64,000 nt of DNA, taken from assembly GCA_030052745.1 (NCBI GenBank), contig JANBVO010000004.1, positions 310,001 through 374,000 of the forward strand, given 5' to 3'. A model generated the notes under the pieces. The model searched no databases. It was not told the origin of the DNA and was given only the letters and a program-made list of their open reading frames with translations. The translations under genes and the position numbers were made by a program. Positions 1 through 10,230 of this stretch are shown here, one piece after another (position 1 is the stretch's first letter; the number at the start of each line of letters is the position of its first letter). The stretch is from Pleurostoma richardsiae. Its lineage: Eukaryota > Ascomycota > Sordariomycetes > Calosphaeriales > Pleurostomataceae.

Positions 1-253
1 GCTCCCTTAGTCGGAGAGCGCTCTCGTCATCTGTGTGGGAGGATGAAGGTTGTACGGCCACATAGCTTTTCACAAAGTCGAAAGAGACCGACTTTGTTTC
101 CTAATGTCGTGACTTCGCAGGATGCATTTGTATTCTAAGCCAAATGAAAACAAACGGAATGGCCAGATTCGGATCTCCACTCCCTGCTTCTGTAAGCCAT
201 CATGACTACGCCCACTGGGCCACGGTGTAATGGGTACCTAGTCAACATGGTGG
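1..253. other. short gene-free edge of the window
   Basis: No reading frame, RNA gene or repeat can be supported here. It lies downstream of the stop of the minus-strand gene that ends at 254, so it probably holds that gene's 3' untranslated region. Confidence 0.5.
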
Positions 254-2386
254 CTAATCTATCCACGCTCCGGGCATCCGGCCCTTTTTGCGAGCCGTCA
301 AATATGCATTGCACCTTCTCGCTTGTCGCCTCTCAAACCGCTCTTGCCGGAGCCTCAGTGCGGCGTTAAAGCTCTGTCTTCCATCAGATAAAATCGAAGG
401 TCTCCCCCCTTCTTCGATTTGTAGCAGACGAAACGTCATTCTATCAAGAACGAATGGCCACACTTCGTCGGAATAGCGAATGTCTTGCTTCCACTCGCAA
501 TGCGAAGTTCCCCCGACCATGCCGTCGATCCACTCATTTCCCAGCGAAATTCCTGGTCCAAGGTCCTTGAATTCTTCGAGAAGATCGAATGCGTCACTGC
601 TAGGGTCGTTCCACCAGACCCAGCATGGGACTGAATATTGCTGCCATTGCGCTTGAGCCAGCATGCGCATGCTCCGGCAACGATACCATGGTGAAAATTC
701 GACGTTAGGTTCATCCCATTTCTTCTCGCAATATGAGCTCTCCAGAGCAAGGTATGCGGCCAAATCAACATCCGCCGCCTCGAGGAAAGATAGCCATTCA
801 CCCATGACATCCAAAAGCTGGTAAGGGCACCTGATTCTGGAAAGTATTCTGAAAATTGTGGCCTTAATGCTTGACGGGTTGACACCTTGACGGATAAGGT
901 GGACAAACAGTTCTCTCCAGTCGTCCGCATCTGCAAGGTATTCTGGGTAGAACCAGCTACGAGAGTCCAAATATGTCCAAAATGCCTCTTTCCATATTAG
1001 GAACACTTGCCTTTCGGAAGACGTAACGGTCATAGCGAATCTCGGAATCTCGTGAAGTAGCATCTTTGGATCTTTCATCATTCTTAGGAAGAAAAGCATC
1101 TGCTCCTCATAAACCTCGGTCCCAGCCCTACGAAAGAACATATCGAGAGGTACCTTTACCTTAGCACGTCTATGGCTAATGCGAAAGGGCGGATGGGCCG
1201 GCGAGCTGTCAGGACCTCTGTCAGACAATGCACTGTGGCCTACTTGCAGCACGTGGTGGACTTGCTTTGCGATCAGTTCCCTCGTGTTATCCTGTTCAAG
1301 CAGGAATTGACAAACTTCTGTCCTTTCGAACATAGCAGCACACTATACTTCCATCAGCATCCAGTGTTTGATATACTCGAGTCGGACGTACATAGAACAT
1401 CGAGCATTTGAAACGGCTGTCGAGACTGTAGATAGATGCTTTGCCACTACATAGAAAGCGCTGCAGATCGTGCACCGTACCACTCGTGATTATTCGTGCG
1501 ATTGTGTTGAAAGCAACGATGTGGATTGTTCGAAGAGAATATCGAGGTGGTGCACAGCCAAGACGGTGCTGTCGTAGTTCGATGGAATAAGACAAGAGAC
1601 GCAAGTCCACATCGACGGTGTGAGTCACTTCGTCCACAGCGTCGGACGCATCGCTGTGGCCCACCACTTGCTGCTTTACGAAACAATGCTGTATGGACCC
1701 GAGGATGGGGACAGACAACCAGGTTCGCCTAGAAGTGACTGTCTGCATCCTGCGCGTACAGGACACAGACTTTGTTACAGCTAGCAAGCCGGCCGGGCAA
1801 CGGGTAGGTTCACTCTCTGCCGTGGGTAGAGCATTGAGAGGACGTTGCGTTGAGTAAATGTTATTATAGAATTGATGGGACACCAAAGACCTGAAGTCCG
1901 ATCAGCGTAAAGTCCATGTCAGCAGCAGAGGAGTTTAACACACCATGTATCCATAAAGATGAGATCCTTCAGGACACCCATTGACTCTAGCATCTCTCTC
2001 TCCAGCTCTGCTATATTCTCTTTCCTAGATCGCGAGCGAAGGATGGTGCGCGCAGAATTCCCCGTCAGGCTTGCTCGCCATCCCGCCAACTCGGCATCGA
2101 TTCTACACAGAGCATTCTGGCATTGATCTAGGGCTATTGTCATCTGGGCTATAGTGTCCTCTCTCGGCGGCTGAGTTGGTACGCTGGGATTACCCACTTC
2201 CATGATCGACTTGGCCCACAGACACAAGCGGGAGACATGATCTAGTGTTCTTGAAAGCCCCTCGGCGTCCTTGTGGGCAGATTTCCAGGCCTTTACGGAG
2301 TCGTTGACCTTCCCGGCAAGCTCGGCCACTTGAAGAGAGAGAGAGACGAGCCCGGCCAGGCTCGCCGCGATGGAGAAGGGGTCCAT
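254..2386 (-). CDS. STAND-type N-terminal domain / ankyrin-like protein, 3 exons
   Basis: Three exons on the minus strand (2386-1944, 1749-1392, 1342-254) join in frame to about 629 residues. The start MDPFSIAAS, followed by helical segments with LVSLSLQVAEL, is the common N-terminal module of fungal STAND and ankyrin proteins (helo-like fungal N-terminal domain). The middle holds a conserved region and then an ankyrin-like unit (HDLQRFLCSG ... CAAMFERTEVCQFLLEQ, around residues 240-285). The last 340 residues resemble nothing I recognise. The second intron (1343-1391, donor gtacgt, acceptor tatag) falls inside the ankyrin-like unit and is convincing. The first (1750-1943, 194 nt) is longer than usual and rests on phase plus signals. 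No NACHT or NB-ARC domain follows, so this is not a full STAND receptor. Related proteins act in self/non-self recognition or are uncharacterised; the role here is unknown. Confidence 0.75.
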
Positions 2387-3971
2387 GTCGATAGATCTTC
2401 ACGATGGTTGACCTTGCCAACAAACGCCGTCTCTCAAGCAAGAAATGTCCGTGTTTTAAGAAAGTATGTTCGCCATTATCCAAGGGCGAGGCAAATTGGG
2501 GGCTCATTGCGAGGGTTAAGAGCCAACAGATACGACTGACGGGGCGCCTCCTTGTCTGCCTGACGAGGCTCTGAGCCGTGTGTTCTGCTTTCATTGGTGG
2601 TTCACTCCTGCAGCGCAGCACAGCCATGGTGATCGATCAGGCCAATGAGATATGACGGCTACAGCAGGCTGCATGCCAGTCAGTTCAAATAGCAACTTCT
2701 AGCCAGCGAAGCAAGTTTCTGCTGGTGCTTCTTTCTACTGAACGTCCATCGGTCCGTGTCTCGAAGCAGCGGAACGCAAAGGGCGTGCAGAATCCGGTCA
2801 GTCAGCTTCACACGAAGACAGCAGAAAGGGACAAACAACCAAAGCAAACAGGGCGCGAGTCTCTCGTTTCCCACGGGGATTGAACCCGGTACTCGGGCGA
2901 GGACTACCAGAATGCAATGGGAAGGCGTAGTCAGACTAACCTCTTAACTACAGACGGACAGACCTACGGTAGAGTTGGCACCTGCAGTTGCATCACGTGA
3001 CTTCTTGTGTACTCCAACAGTTGCGCGCAAACGTAGCGAGCGGGAAATGAGGATGGCATCTTGTTTCACCAACTCCCATCAACATAGAGTGTCAGATTGT
3101 AACATGCGGGAAGGAACTGACTCGCAGCAATATACTCGATACCTTTTCCTTACGTCTGTGATTATCCCCGCGGTAGACCTTGCCCATAGCAATAGCTATA
3201 CGTTGGTTGCACCATGACCGTGTGTCACCACGTCGGTCTGTAGGACAGAGTCATCCGCCCGGGAAACCTGGCCGTCCTCGCGTGCTGATGTGATGCTACC
3301 CCGCGATGCCACCCGGGCTATCCCTGGACCCCAGATCCGCGCATCGGCTACCGAGCCTACTAATAGCAGGTTGAGGCGGTGAGCAACTGCGGTATGTACG
3401 ATGACCACGCTGATGTTGGGGTCTCACAACATTTAGGCTAAAGGCCATCCTCGCGACGTTCGCGTGGCGACCATGTCGGGGCTAGAACAGTGTAGGGGGC
3501 TGGATCCGCGGGCTCTCACTACCTAAGGCAAGTGATCTGAACGTGTTATGTGTCTCTACCAGACCCATCGTTGTGGTGTTGATTGCCTCAATGTGGTTGC
3601 GGACGATATGCTGCCGCGGCCCGTTCAACCTAGCATCTACCACTAGTGGTGGAAAGGGAGCTGGAAGACCTGCAGCCAATTTCCCCGCCTCTGGTGATGA
3701 CCTCCTCACTTGCTTTCGCATGCTGCACTACGCCGACGATCCCCGGATTCTGGTTCATCTCCAACTCGGCGCTGCGGAGTAACTGCCCCTTGGCGGCCGG
3801 GGGGCGACGTTGGCAAATGACAATGGTCCCAACGACTTCAGCCTGCTTGTTAACCTGCATGTTTACTGCAAGATATATGGTCATGCCTTATTAAAGCGAG
3901 ATGGGTGCAGGTAGGCTTTTCTTTACTGTCTTCTCGTCCTTGACTCTTGGCGCAACTCTGCAGTCTATGTC
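2387..3971. other. intergenic region between divergent genes
   Basis: This stretch separates the divergent STAND N-terminal/ankyrin gene and the carboxylesterase gene, so it should carry both promoters. Apart from the tRNA-like element near 2869-2962 I see no gene. Short open frames around 3200-3900 have no recognisable protein character. Confidence 0.5.
2869..2962 (-). tRNA. tRNA-like element (degenerate tRNA or tRNA-derived SINE)
   Basis: Read on the minus strand, TAGTTAAGAGG matches the internal A-box consensus and GGTTCAATCC matches the B-box, in the right order. The distance between them leaves room for a tRNA intron or long variable arm. However, the acceptor ends (5' CCGTCTG, 3' GGGAAAC) do not pair and the D stem is poor. 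It is therefore probably not a working tRNA, but a decayed copy or a tRNA-derived SINE head. Confidence 0.3.
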
Positions 3972-6101
3972 ATGATAATGGCTTGTCTCCTGAGAGCAGT
4001 GGCTCTCTTCGTCACTGTCGTTGCTTCTGTCCCTTCGCCCACGAGCCTCAAGTCTGATCTCACCATCCTGATCAACAATGATCTCCAGGGTATGCCACTC
4101 TAGACATGCACAATCGTTCAAGCAGTTTCTGAATCGCTTCAGGACCGAGCAGTCCCGCCGCAGATTCCGGTATCATTTTGTTGGGTCGTCAGGTCTTCAG
4201 TGACGCTGCTGCCGCTTGTGGGGCTCTTGGGGAGCAGTTGTGGTCCCCAGAGCTGAAGACGGCGAGCATCCAGAGCATTGTGGACTACCTGATCTACCAG
4301 AAGAAGGCGGATAAGTCCTCGCTCTTCTGGATAGGCTCTAAGGGGAAGGAGACGAGGGCTGTCAGCGTCAAAGGACAAGTCTCCTTCGTCAACCCGAGCC
4401 TTCGCCTTCCTATCCTCTGCACGCAGTCGGCCCCCTTTTCAAACGAGACCTATGCAGACACCAGTTCGAAATGGCAGGTGCAAGTTCATTCCAACAACGA
4501 GGACCTCACTGGGTACGTCTTCCCTACAGCGACACATAAGGAGAAGCTTGTTAACTGCTCGAAACAGTTTCCGTGACAGGTTAAGCTTCCGTTTCCTTGG
4601 TATCCGCTATGCCCCTCAGCCGGAACGCTTCACCTACTCTGCTACTTATAAGGGCTCAGGAGGCAATGTTTCGGCTACCTCTTTCGCTTCACAATGCGTC
4701 CAGGGCGGTAACACCGGCTCAGAGGATTGCCTGTTCCTCAATATATGGACCTCCCACTTGCCCAAGACTGGTTGTAAGCCGAAAAGGAGCAGCCTCAAGC
4801 CGGTTATGTTCTGGATTCACGGTGGTGCCTTCACAGGAGGGACTGGGTCCGACCCTACCTTCGATGGTGGAAACATTGTCTCTCGAGGTGATGTGGTCCT
4901 GGTAGCTATCAATTACCGACTGACGACACTTGGTTTCCTCGCGCTCAAAGACGGCGTCACGAATGGAAATTTCGGCCTGGCTGACCAGATCAATGCCTTG
5001 GACTGGGTTCGTGCCAATATCAAGGATTTTGGGGGCGACCCCGACAGAATCACCATCCTAGGTCAATCTGCAGGTGCAGGTTCAGTTCGCGCTATGATGG
5101 CCTCCCCTAAAGCGATCGGAAAGTTTACTGGAGCGATCCTTTTGAGTAACCTCGGCGGGATCAACTACGGGACGACTTATTCCAAGTACTACACCATCGA
5201 CCAGGAGGTCAACATTGCAGCCAAAGCAATATTGAATGCCACCAACTGCACCAATGCTTCCTCACAGGTCGACTGTCTCCGTGAGGTGCCGGCTTACACC
5301 CTTGCTGGACTCAGTACTGTGGCGCGTTATGTCGTCGTTGACGGAACATATATCACGTCAGATGAGCTGCAGCTCGACGGTCCCAAACTGCCCTTCAATC
5401 TCATGATGGGCATCATGCATGACGACGGCGCCCCGTTCATCGCTTACCCGACAACTACCAACAAGACTGCCTACTTAGCCTCTGCCGGCTTCACCGTCCC
5501 GCCGGCCGCGCTCTTTCCCATCCCTGCTGGTGCTAACGCCACCCTGGATCTCTACAATACAAGCTCCCGTCTGGCCACCGATGGTATCTTCCGCTGCGTC
5601 GACCAGGCCACAGCGTATAGGGGGCTCAGGAACGGCCGCGTCGGGCCCGTGTACTACTACGAATTTGACCGGTCGTACCAAACGACCGGCTGGCCGGGAA
5701 CAGACGTGTGCCAGCCGCCAGTGACGGCGTCTCATCCGCATGGCGACCCGAACCTCCCGTACTTCAAGTGTCATTCAGGCGAGCTATACTATGTCTTTGG
5801 TAACCTCGCACGGCAGGGCCTTCCCCTGCGGGACGAACACGACTTGCCTATGGAGCAGTTTACGCTAGACTCTTTCAGCTCTTTTGCGCGGACATACGAT
5901 CCCAACCCGGAAAGTGGTTATTTGGTAGCCAGAGGCTACTCGAGCACTCTGAGAGAGTTAGAGATGGCAGGCCCTTGGGAGCCAGCGACAAAGGGCAAGA
6001 TGACTATGAGGGTCATGGATTGGCCGAGTTACCAGGAGCCTTTCAGGGAGTTGCCGCAGTGCCAGGGCATCGGCTTGGCTGTGGCCACTTACTACGAGTG
6101 A
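3972..6101 (+). CDS. secreted type-B carboxylesterase / cholinesterase-like hydrolase
   Basis: Three exons (3972-4089, 4143-4512, 4580-6101) give about 669 residues of the alpha/beta-hydrolase COesterase family, which cleaves carboxylic esters. A signal peptide is visible (MACLLRAVALFVTVVASV). Family marks are FLGIRYAPQPERF, the oxyanion region HGGAFTGG, the nucleophile elbow GQSAG with Ser326, and CHSGELYYVFG with the likely catalytic His561. At the acidic triad position the sequence reads HDDGAPF, so Asp445 appears to replace the usual Glu. About 160 residues lie between the signal peptide and FLGIRYA, much longer than in typical family members; this N-terminal part begins with a conserved-looking VFSDAAAACGALGEQLW stretch. 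Several N-glycosylation sequons (NATN, NTSS) fit secretion. The first ATG pair, at 3972 and 3978, directly precedes the signal peptide. Substrate unknown. Confidence 0.88.
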
Positions 6102-6741
6102 TCTGTTATAATTCATGCTGATGAACAGGTTTTCAATATATATCCCTTGGATATGTTTGACCTTGTCTGGGCTCTGAACGAGCGACTTCCTCGTGCCTAT
6201 TTCTCTACACGTCAAGGAAGCCTACCGTCCAGCGCTCTTCGATAAAGGGCCAAGCAACGATCATTGTCTCCTCGCGGTGTGCTTCTTATGTCTGGATATG
6301 ATTGCTTTTCCCGTTCTCTCCTTTCAGCCTGCCTGTTGTCTTCGTGTCTCCTCTTGACGGACTATCACCGACTCGGCAGACTCTTGGACACACCCTTCAC
6401 GAGCAAGATAATCCTCATTCGCGTCTACGGGGTATATGCGACTACCCATAGCACAGACTCGACCTCTTGTAGAAGGTATTTGAGGCTGAACAATTTTCAA
6501 TCCTCTCTTGCACTTGTTTTCATCCTACCTTCGCCTTCCATCAAGGCCAATTGTCTTTCCATCCGACCCACCCCCCTTGCACATACTGCATTCCCGTTTT
6601 CGATCACCAGTCTCGCCTTGCTAATACCTAGAGCAGATTAAAGGCTCTAACGTTTACGTTTCAGTCCAGTTGTCTCACCGTCTTGACCTCATATCCCCGG
6701 TATTTCGAGTTGGTGGCGGACGCTCCAAGATCAGGTTCAAC
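6102..6741. other. intergenic region and pyrimidine-rich leader
   Basis: Between the esterase stop and the ATG of the next plus-strand gene. The second half is pyrimidine-rich (about 6490-6600), as in leaders of expressed fungal genes. No gene seen. Confidence 0.5.
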
Positions 6742-8930
6742 ATGGCTCCCACAGGCCAGATGATGGCTACTACCCTGAAAGCGGTTTCCAAGTCGGCTAT
6801 TCCTCGTGGAATCACCATCCGAGATTCCACAGGATGGAACAGCATGAGCCAGGTTCAGCAGTTTGGTGTGATGTTCAGCATCGCGGTTATTGTGGTGGTC
6901 GTCGGCCCAGCTATCTGTTACTTGCGCAACCGCCGGAAGAAGCAGGCCACGAGAGAGCAGGCATACGAGAGCGACTTAGAGCTCGGACGAGTCACACCGC
7001 GCAGCCAGCGATCCAGTCGGCCTCCCTCCTACGAACTCACGGTACGCGCCTCTGCTCCGGCGACCAGTTCCTCCAAGGCCATACGGTCTCGCCGCCCCGT
7101 GGTCGACGCCGGTGTCAAAGATCGCATTGCTACCTCGAGTTCCATCCGAGCTTCCATCGAAATCAACACCGGCAACTCTTCTCCCGCACGGCGTCCTCAG
7201 GCAGCGCTCCCGCGGTCTGATACCTACAATACCTACACCTCAACGTCGACCGAGGAAATTGCTCGCGACCCACCTTTAGTTGTTACTACCTCTGACACTG
7301 CGGCCCCCTGTCCCGAAGGCTTCCCACGGTGTCCTCCCCCAGCTTACTTTCCTACCTCCATTGGCACATTCGCCTTCTTCCCGAACGGAATGCATCACCA
7401 GCCTCAGCTTGCGGCTCCGGCTGCTGCGGCTCAGACCCCAGCGCCTGTGAGCCCAGAACGCCCTGCGCCCAGCGGCACCAACATCTGGTGCTGCGTCCGG
7501 GTTGCATCCTCTGGAACGGGTAATGTAAATGCGGAATATGATGACGACGACGATGATGATGATGATGATGATCGTTCCTTGACTCCCCCGCCACGACCGG
7601 CACCGCGTCCTCGCCCAGAGCAGCCGCGACGCGCTTCTCGGCCAGAGCCACCGAGACGTGTCTCTCGTCCGAGCCCAGAAGACAGTGACCACACCTGGGT
7701 TAGTGAGACAAATCCCAGTCCGGACAGCGAGCAGGAGCCTCTCACTCCGACGAGACGTGCACGCATCGCTAGAATGATTGGACTCGCCCGTCAGTCCGGC
7801 TGCGAGCAGGATCGTCCCCGCCGCGAGCGCAGTATCAGCCCTGTCCGCCGCCGTGAATCAGCCCGTGGAACAACGTCGCAGCGCCCGAACGATGAGCCAC
7901 GCATCGAGAACACGCGCCGCTCGTCTCGACCATATGGACCGAGTCGCCCGAGATCGCCATCGCCATCGCCTGAGAAGATGCGTCCCCGGGCTGGAAATCA
8001 TGCAGCTTCGCCTGGAGATGACCGATCGCTGTCTGCGGATGCTCATACCGGCTACACTACTGATGAAGAGGATTCACGATACAAGCGGTGCCGCCAGAAG
8101 GACCACTCCACGAAGCGCCATCATCACCGTCACCACAGACATAGCTCGGCTGCTCATAGAGCCAGACGGTCATCGAGAGATCGTTACTCCTCTAGCTCGG
8201 GGTAAGTCGTCCTTCACTTAGTCTTCCTGTTTCTCCTCTCTGACTTTCTACGCAGATCCCGATCCCCAGTCCATTCCCGCCGCCATTACCATCGTAGTTC
8301 CCAGCATGGTCGTTCTCAGCGCCAGGGCCGTGATGGTGAGGACACAGAGCAGCATGGAGGAGGCATCGCTTCCGCATTCACGAGCATCTTCCCCGCCGTC
8401 GTGGAGGCCCTTAGCGACCTTACCAAGGCGCATGACGACAGTGACAAAGGCGGAAGTGATGGATCGTCTAGTGTTGGCCGGGAGGAGGAAAACCGGATGG
8501 AGGAGAATCGTCAGCAGCTGTAAGTTCCTCCACAACCACCTAGACCTATCCATCACTCCTAATGCCGGACACTGACACTTCCATCCCGGCGTCCAGTGGA
8601 ACACCCCCTAGTCCCCGCAACCGCATGGCCCGGGAGTCTGACAAGCGCCGCCCGCGCACTAGATCAGGAGATGTCCGGCGCCACGGAAACCGGACCGACC
8701 ACACCGGCTTCCGCACTCCGGACCGAGCAGGATCCCTTGCGCGCCGCGTGGCCTCTTCTCAGCGACGTCGACACCGGCGCGAGGGTGACCAGGGTGGCGG
8801 CGAGGGATGCCGGACTTCCGAGCCGCCCCATGCTCGTCGCACCCGTAGTCGAGCAACGACCTTTGACGAGCGGACGGAGGCGCGCAGACAGGAGCGGCGG
8901 ACGAGTGGTAACAGTCCGGGCTACCACTAA
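6742..8930 (+). CDS. single-pass membrane protein with long disordered RS-rich tail
   Basis: Three exons (6742-8201, 8256-8519, 8597-8930) give about 685 residues. Residues 41-61 (FGVMFSIAVIVVVVGPAICY) form one membrane segment, followed at once by basic LRNRRKK. This suggests a short outside or lumenal N-terminus and a very large cytosolic tail. The tail is low in order: proline-rich stretches, an acidic run of about eleven Asp near residue 267 encoded by a GAT/GAC repeat, then Arg-Ser/His-rich sequence (SSRDRYSSSSG, HSRRHYHRSS). One predicted ordered patch, GGGIASAFTSIFPAVVEALSDLTKA, lies in exon 2. Both introns have good signals (gtaagt donors) and correct phase; without the second, the protein would stop at QQL. 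I do not recognise a named family. The most likely group is the serine-rich, single-pass membrane proteins common in Sordariomycetes. Confidence 0.75.
7539..7572 (+). repeat. GAT/GAC trinucleotide repeat coding for poly-Asp
   Basis: An uninterrupted run of GAT and GAC codons inside the membrane protein gene encodes about eleven consecutive aspartates. Such runs vary in length between strains by replication slippage. Confidence 0.9.
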
Positions 8931-10230
8931 GAGGATCGTTGGAACAAGGTTTGGAGAGGTGTTGCTAGATGTTCTGGGTCTTTGGCGACATGTAGGACTA
9001 CGGGCGAGAGATGATTGTTGGAGTTCGAAAAGCCACCAAGAGAGAAGAAACCGGAAACGAGATGACGACGAGTAGCCGAAAAGGTAAAGTACTGAAATAG
9101 GAATGATGTTATCCTGACTATTTCTACCGGATGCTGGCAGTGTGATTTGGAAAAGTGACACGCTCTATAGCTTACCTCCTGATGAGCCTTCGTCGACTAC
9201 GTCATTCGTCCTCGCACGTACAGAGACAGGTAGGCTATAGGAGTAGGTAGAGTAGGGGAATAAGTAAGGAGGTAGAGTAGTAGACGCCGTGGAGGTGATG
9301 GTGAGATATGTCTTGTCCACAAGGGACAGCAGACGAACGATAGCGGCAGCTTCTCCCGAACAGCATCTGTTCTACCGAGGACTGGCTTTGTCTGGAGGGA
9401 CACTCCGAGGCATGGATTGAGTCCGTACTCGTTGCCCTGATTTTTACACACCTCCAGTCTCTTCGGAACAATATCACTTCGAGGCATAACAATATCTCCT
9501 TTCTTCGGCCCATTGCACTACAGTTCCTGGACCATCATCGGCCTTCCGAGGATCGAGACTGCAACTCTCTCTCTTGTTGCACCCATCTAGACTGCGGCTC
9601 CAAATCCACGCTTGAGGTAGGTACTTTCCCGCGGCCGTAATTACCAGGCAAATTACTTAGATCTGCCTCAGTCTGCGGCCGCCTTCCCGTCGGTCTTTCT
9701 CGACGCGATCTAAGGTGCCTACCTAAGAAGAGACGAGGCCTCAGGTCCCTTCTTCGGCACCTTCTTCTTCTTCCTACCTACCAGCTTCCTCAGTCATCCC
9801 GAGGAAGCCACGTCCTGCCTCCTTCGACGTTTTATTTCGAGGCCTTCTCTTACAAATATCTGCAGAACCTCCCCCACACTCTACTTTACCTCCCCACAAC
9901 ATCTCCAAACCAACTCCCTTCTACCTTCCTCTCCGGTTTTATCCATCCGCCCGGGACCTCATCCCTCTCCTGTATTTTCACTTACTGCTCTTGATCCCTC
10001 GTATCAACTTCCCAACATACACTCAGCAGTTGATTTCCTTGTCTCAGGGAGCCGAGCCCATTCGCAGCGAAACAATCTCCTCGGCAAACCCCAGCTTTCT
10101 TTCCTCAGCGTGCAGCTAAGACGGTGTCACGTTCCCGGAATTTCTTACATATTGATTCTCGCCATTCCATCTACCTATCATTTTCGTACGCAGATGCTCC
10201 AGCACATAGACCATCACGCTGGTTCTAGCT
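8931..10230. other. intergenic region with pyrimidine-rich promoter/leader
   Basis: 1.3 kb without a supported gene. Around 9225-9290 there is a purine-rich patch with repeated AGGTAG/GAGTAGG words. From about 9680 to 10030 the plus strand is strongly C/T-rich (CTTCTTCTTCTTCC), which looks like the promoter and leader of the GTPase gene that follows. Confidence 0.5.
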
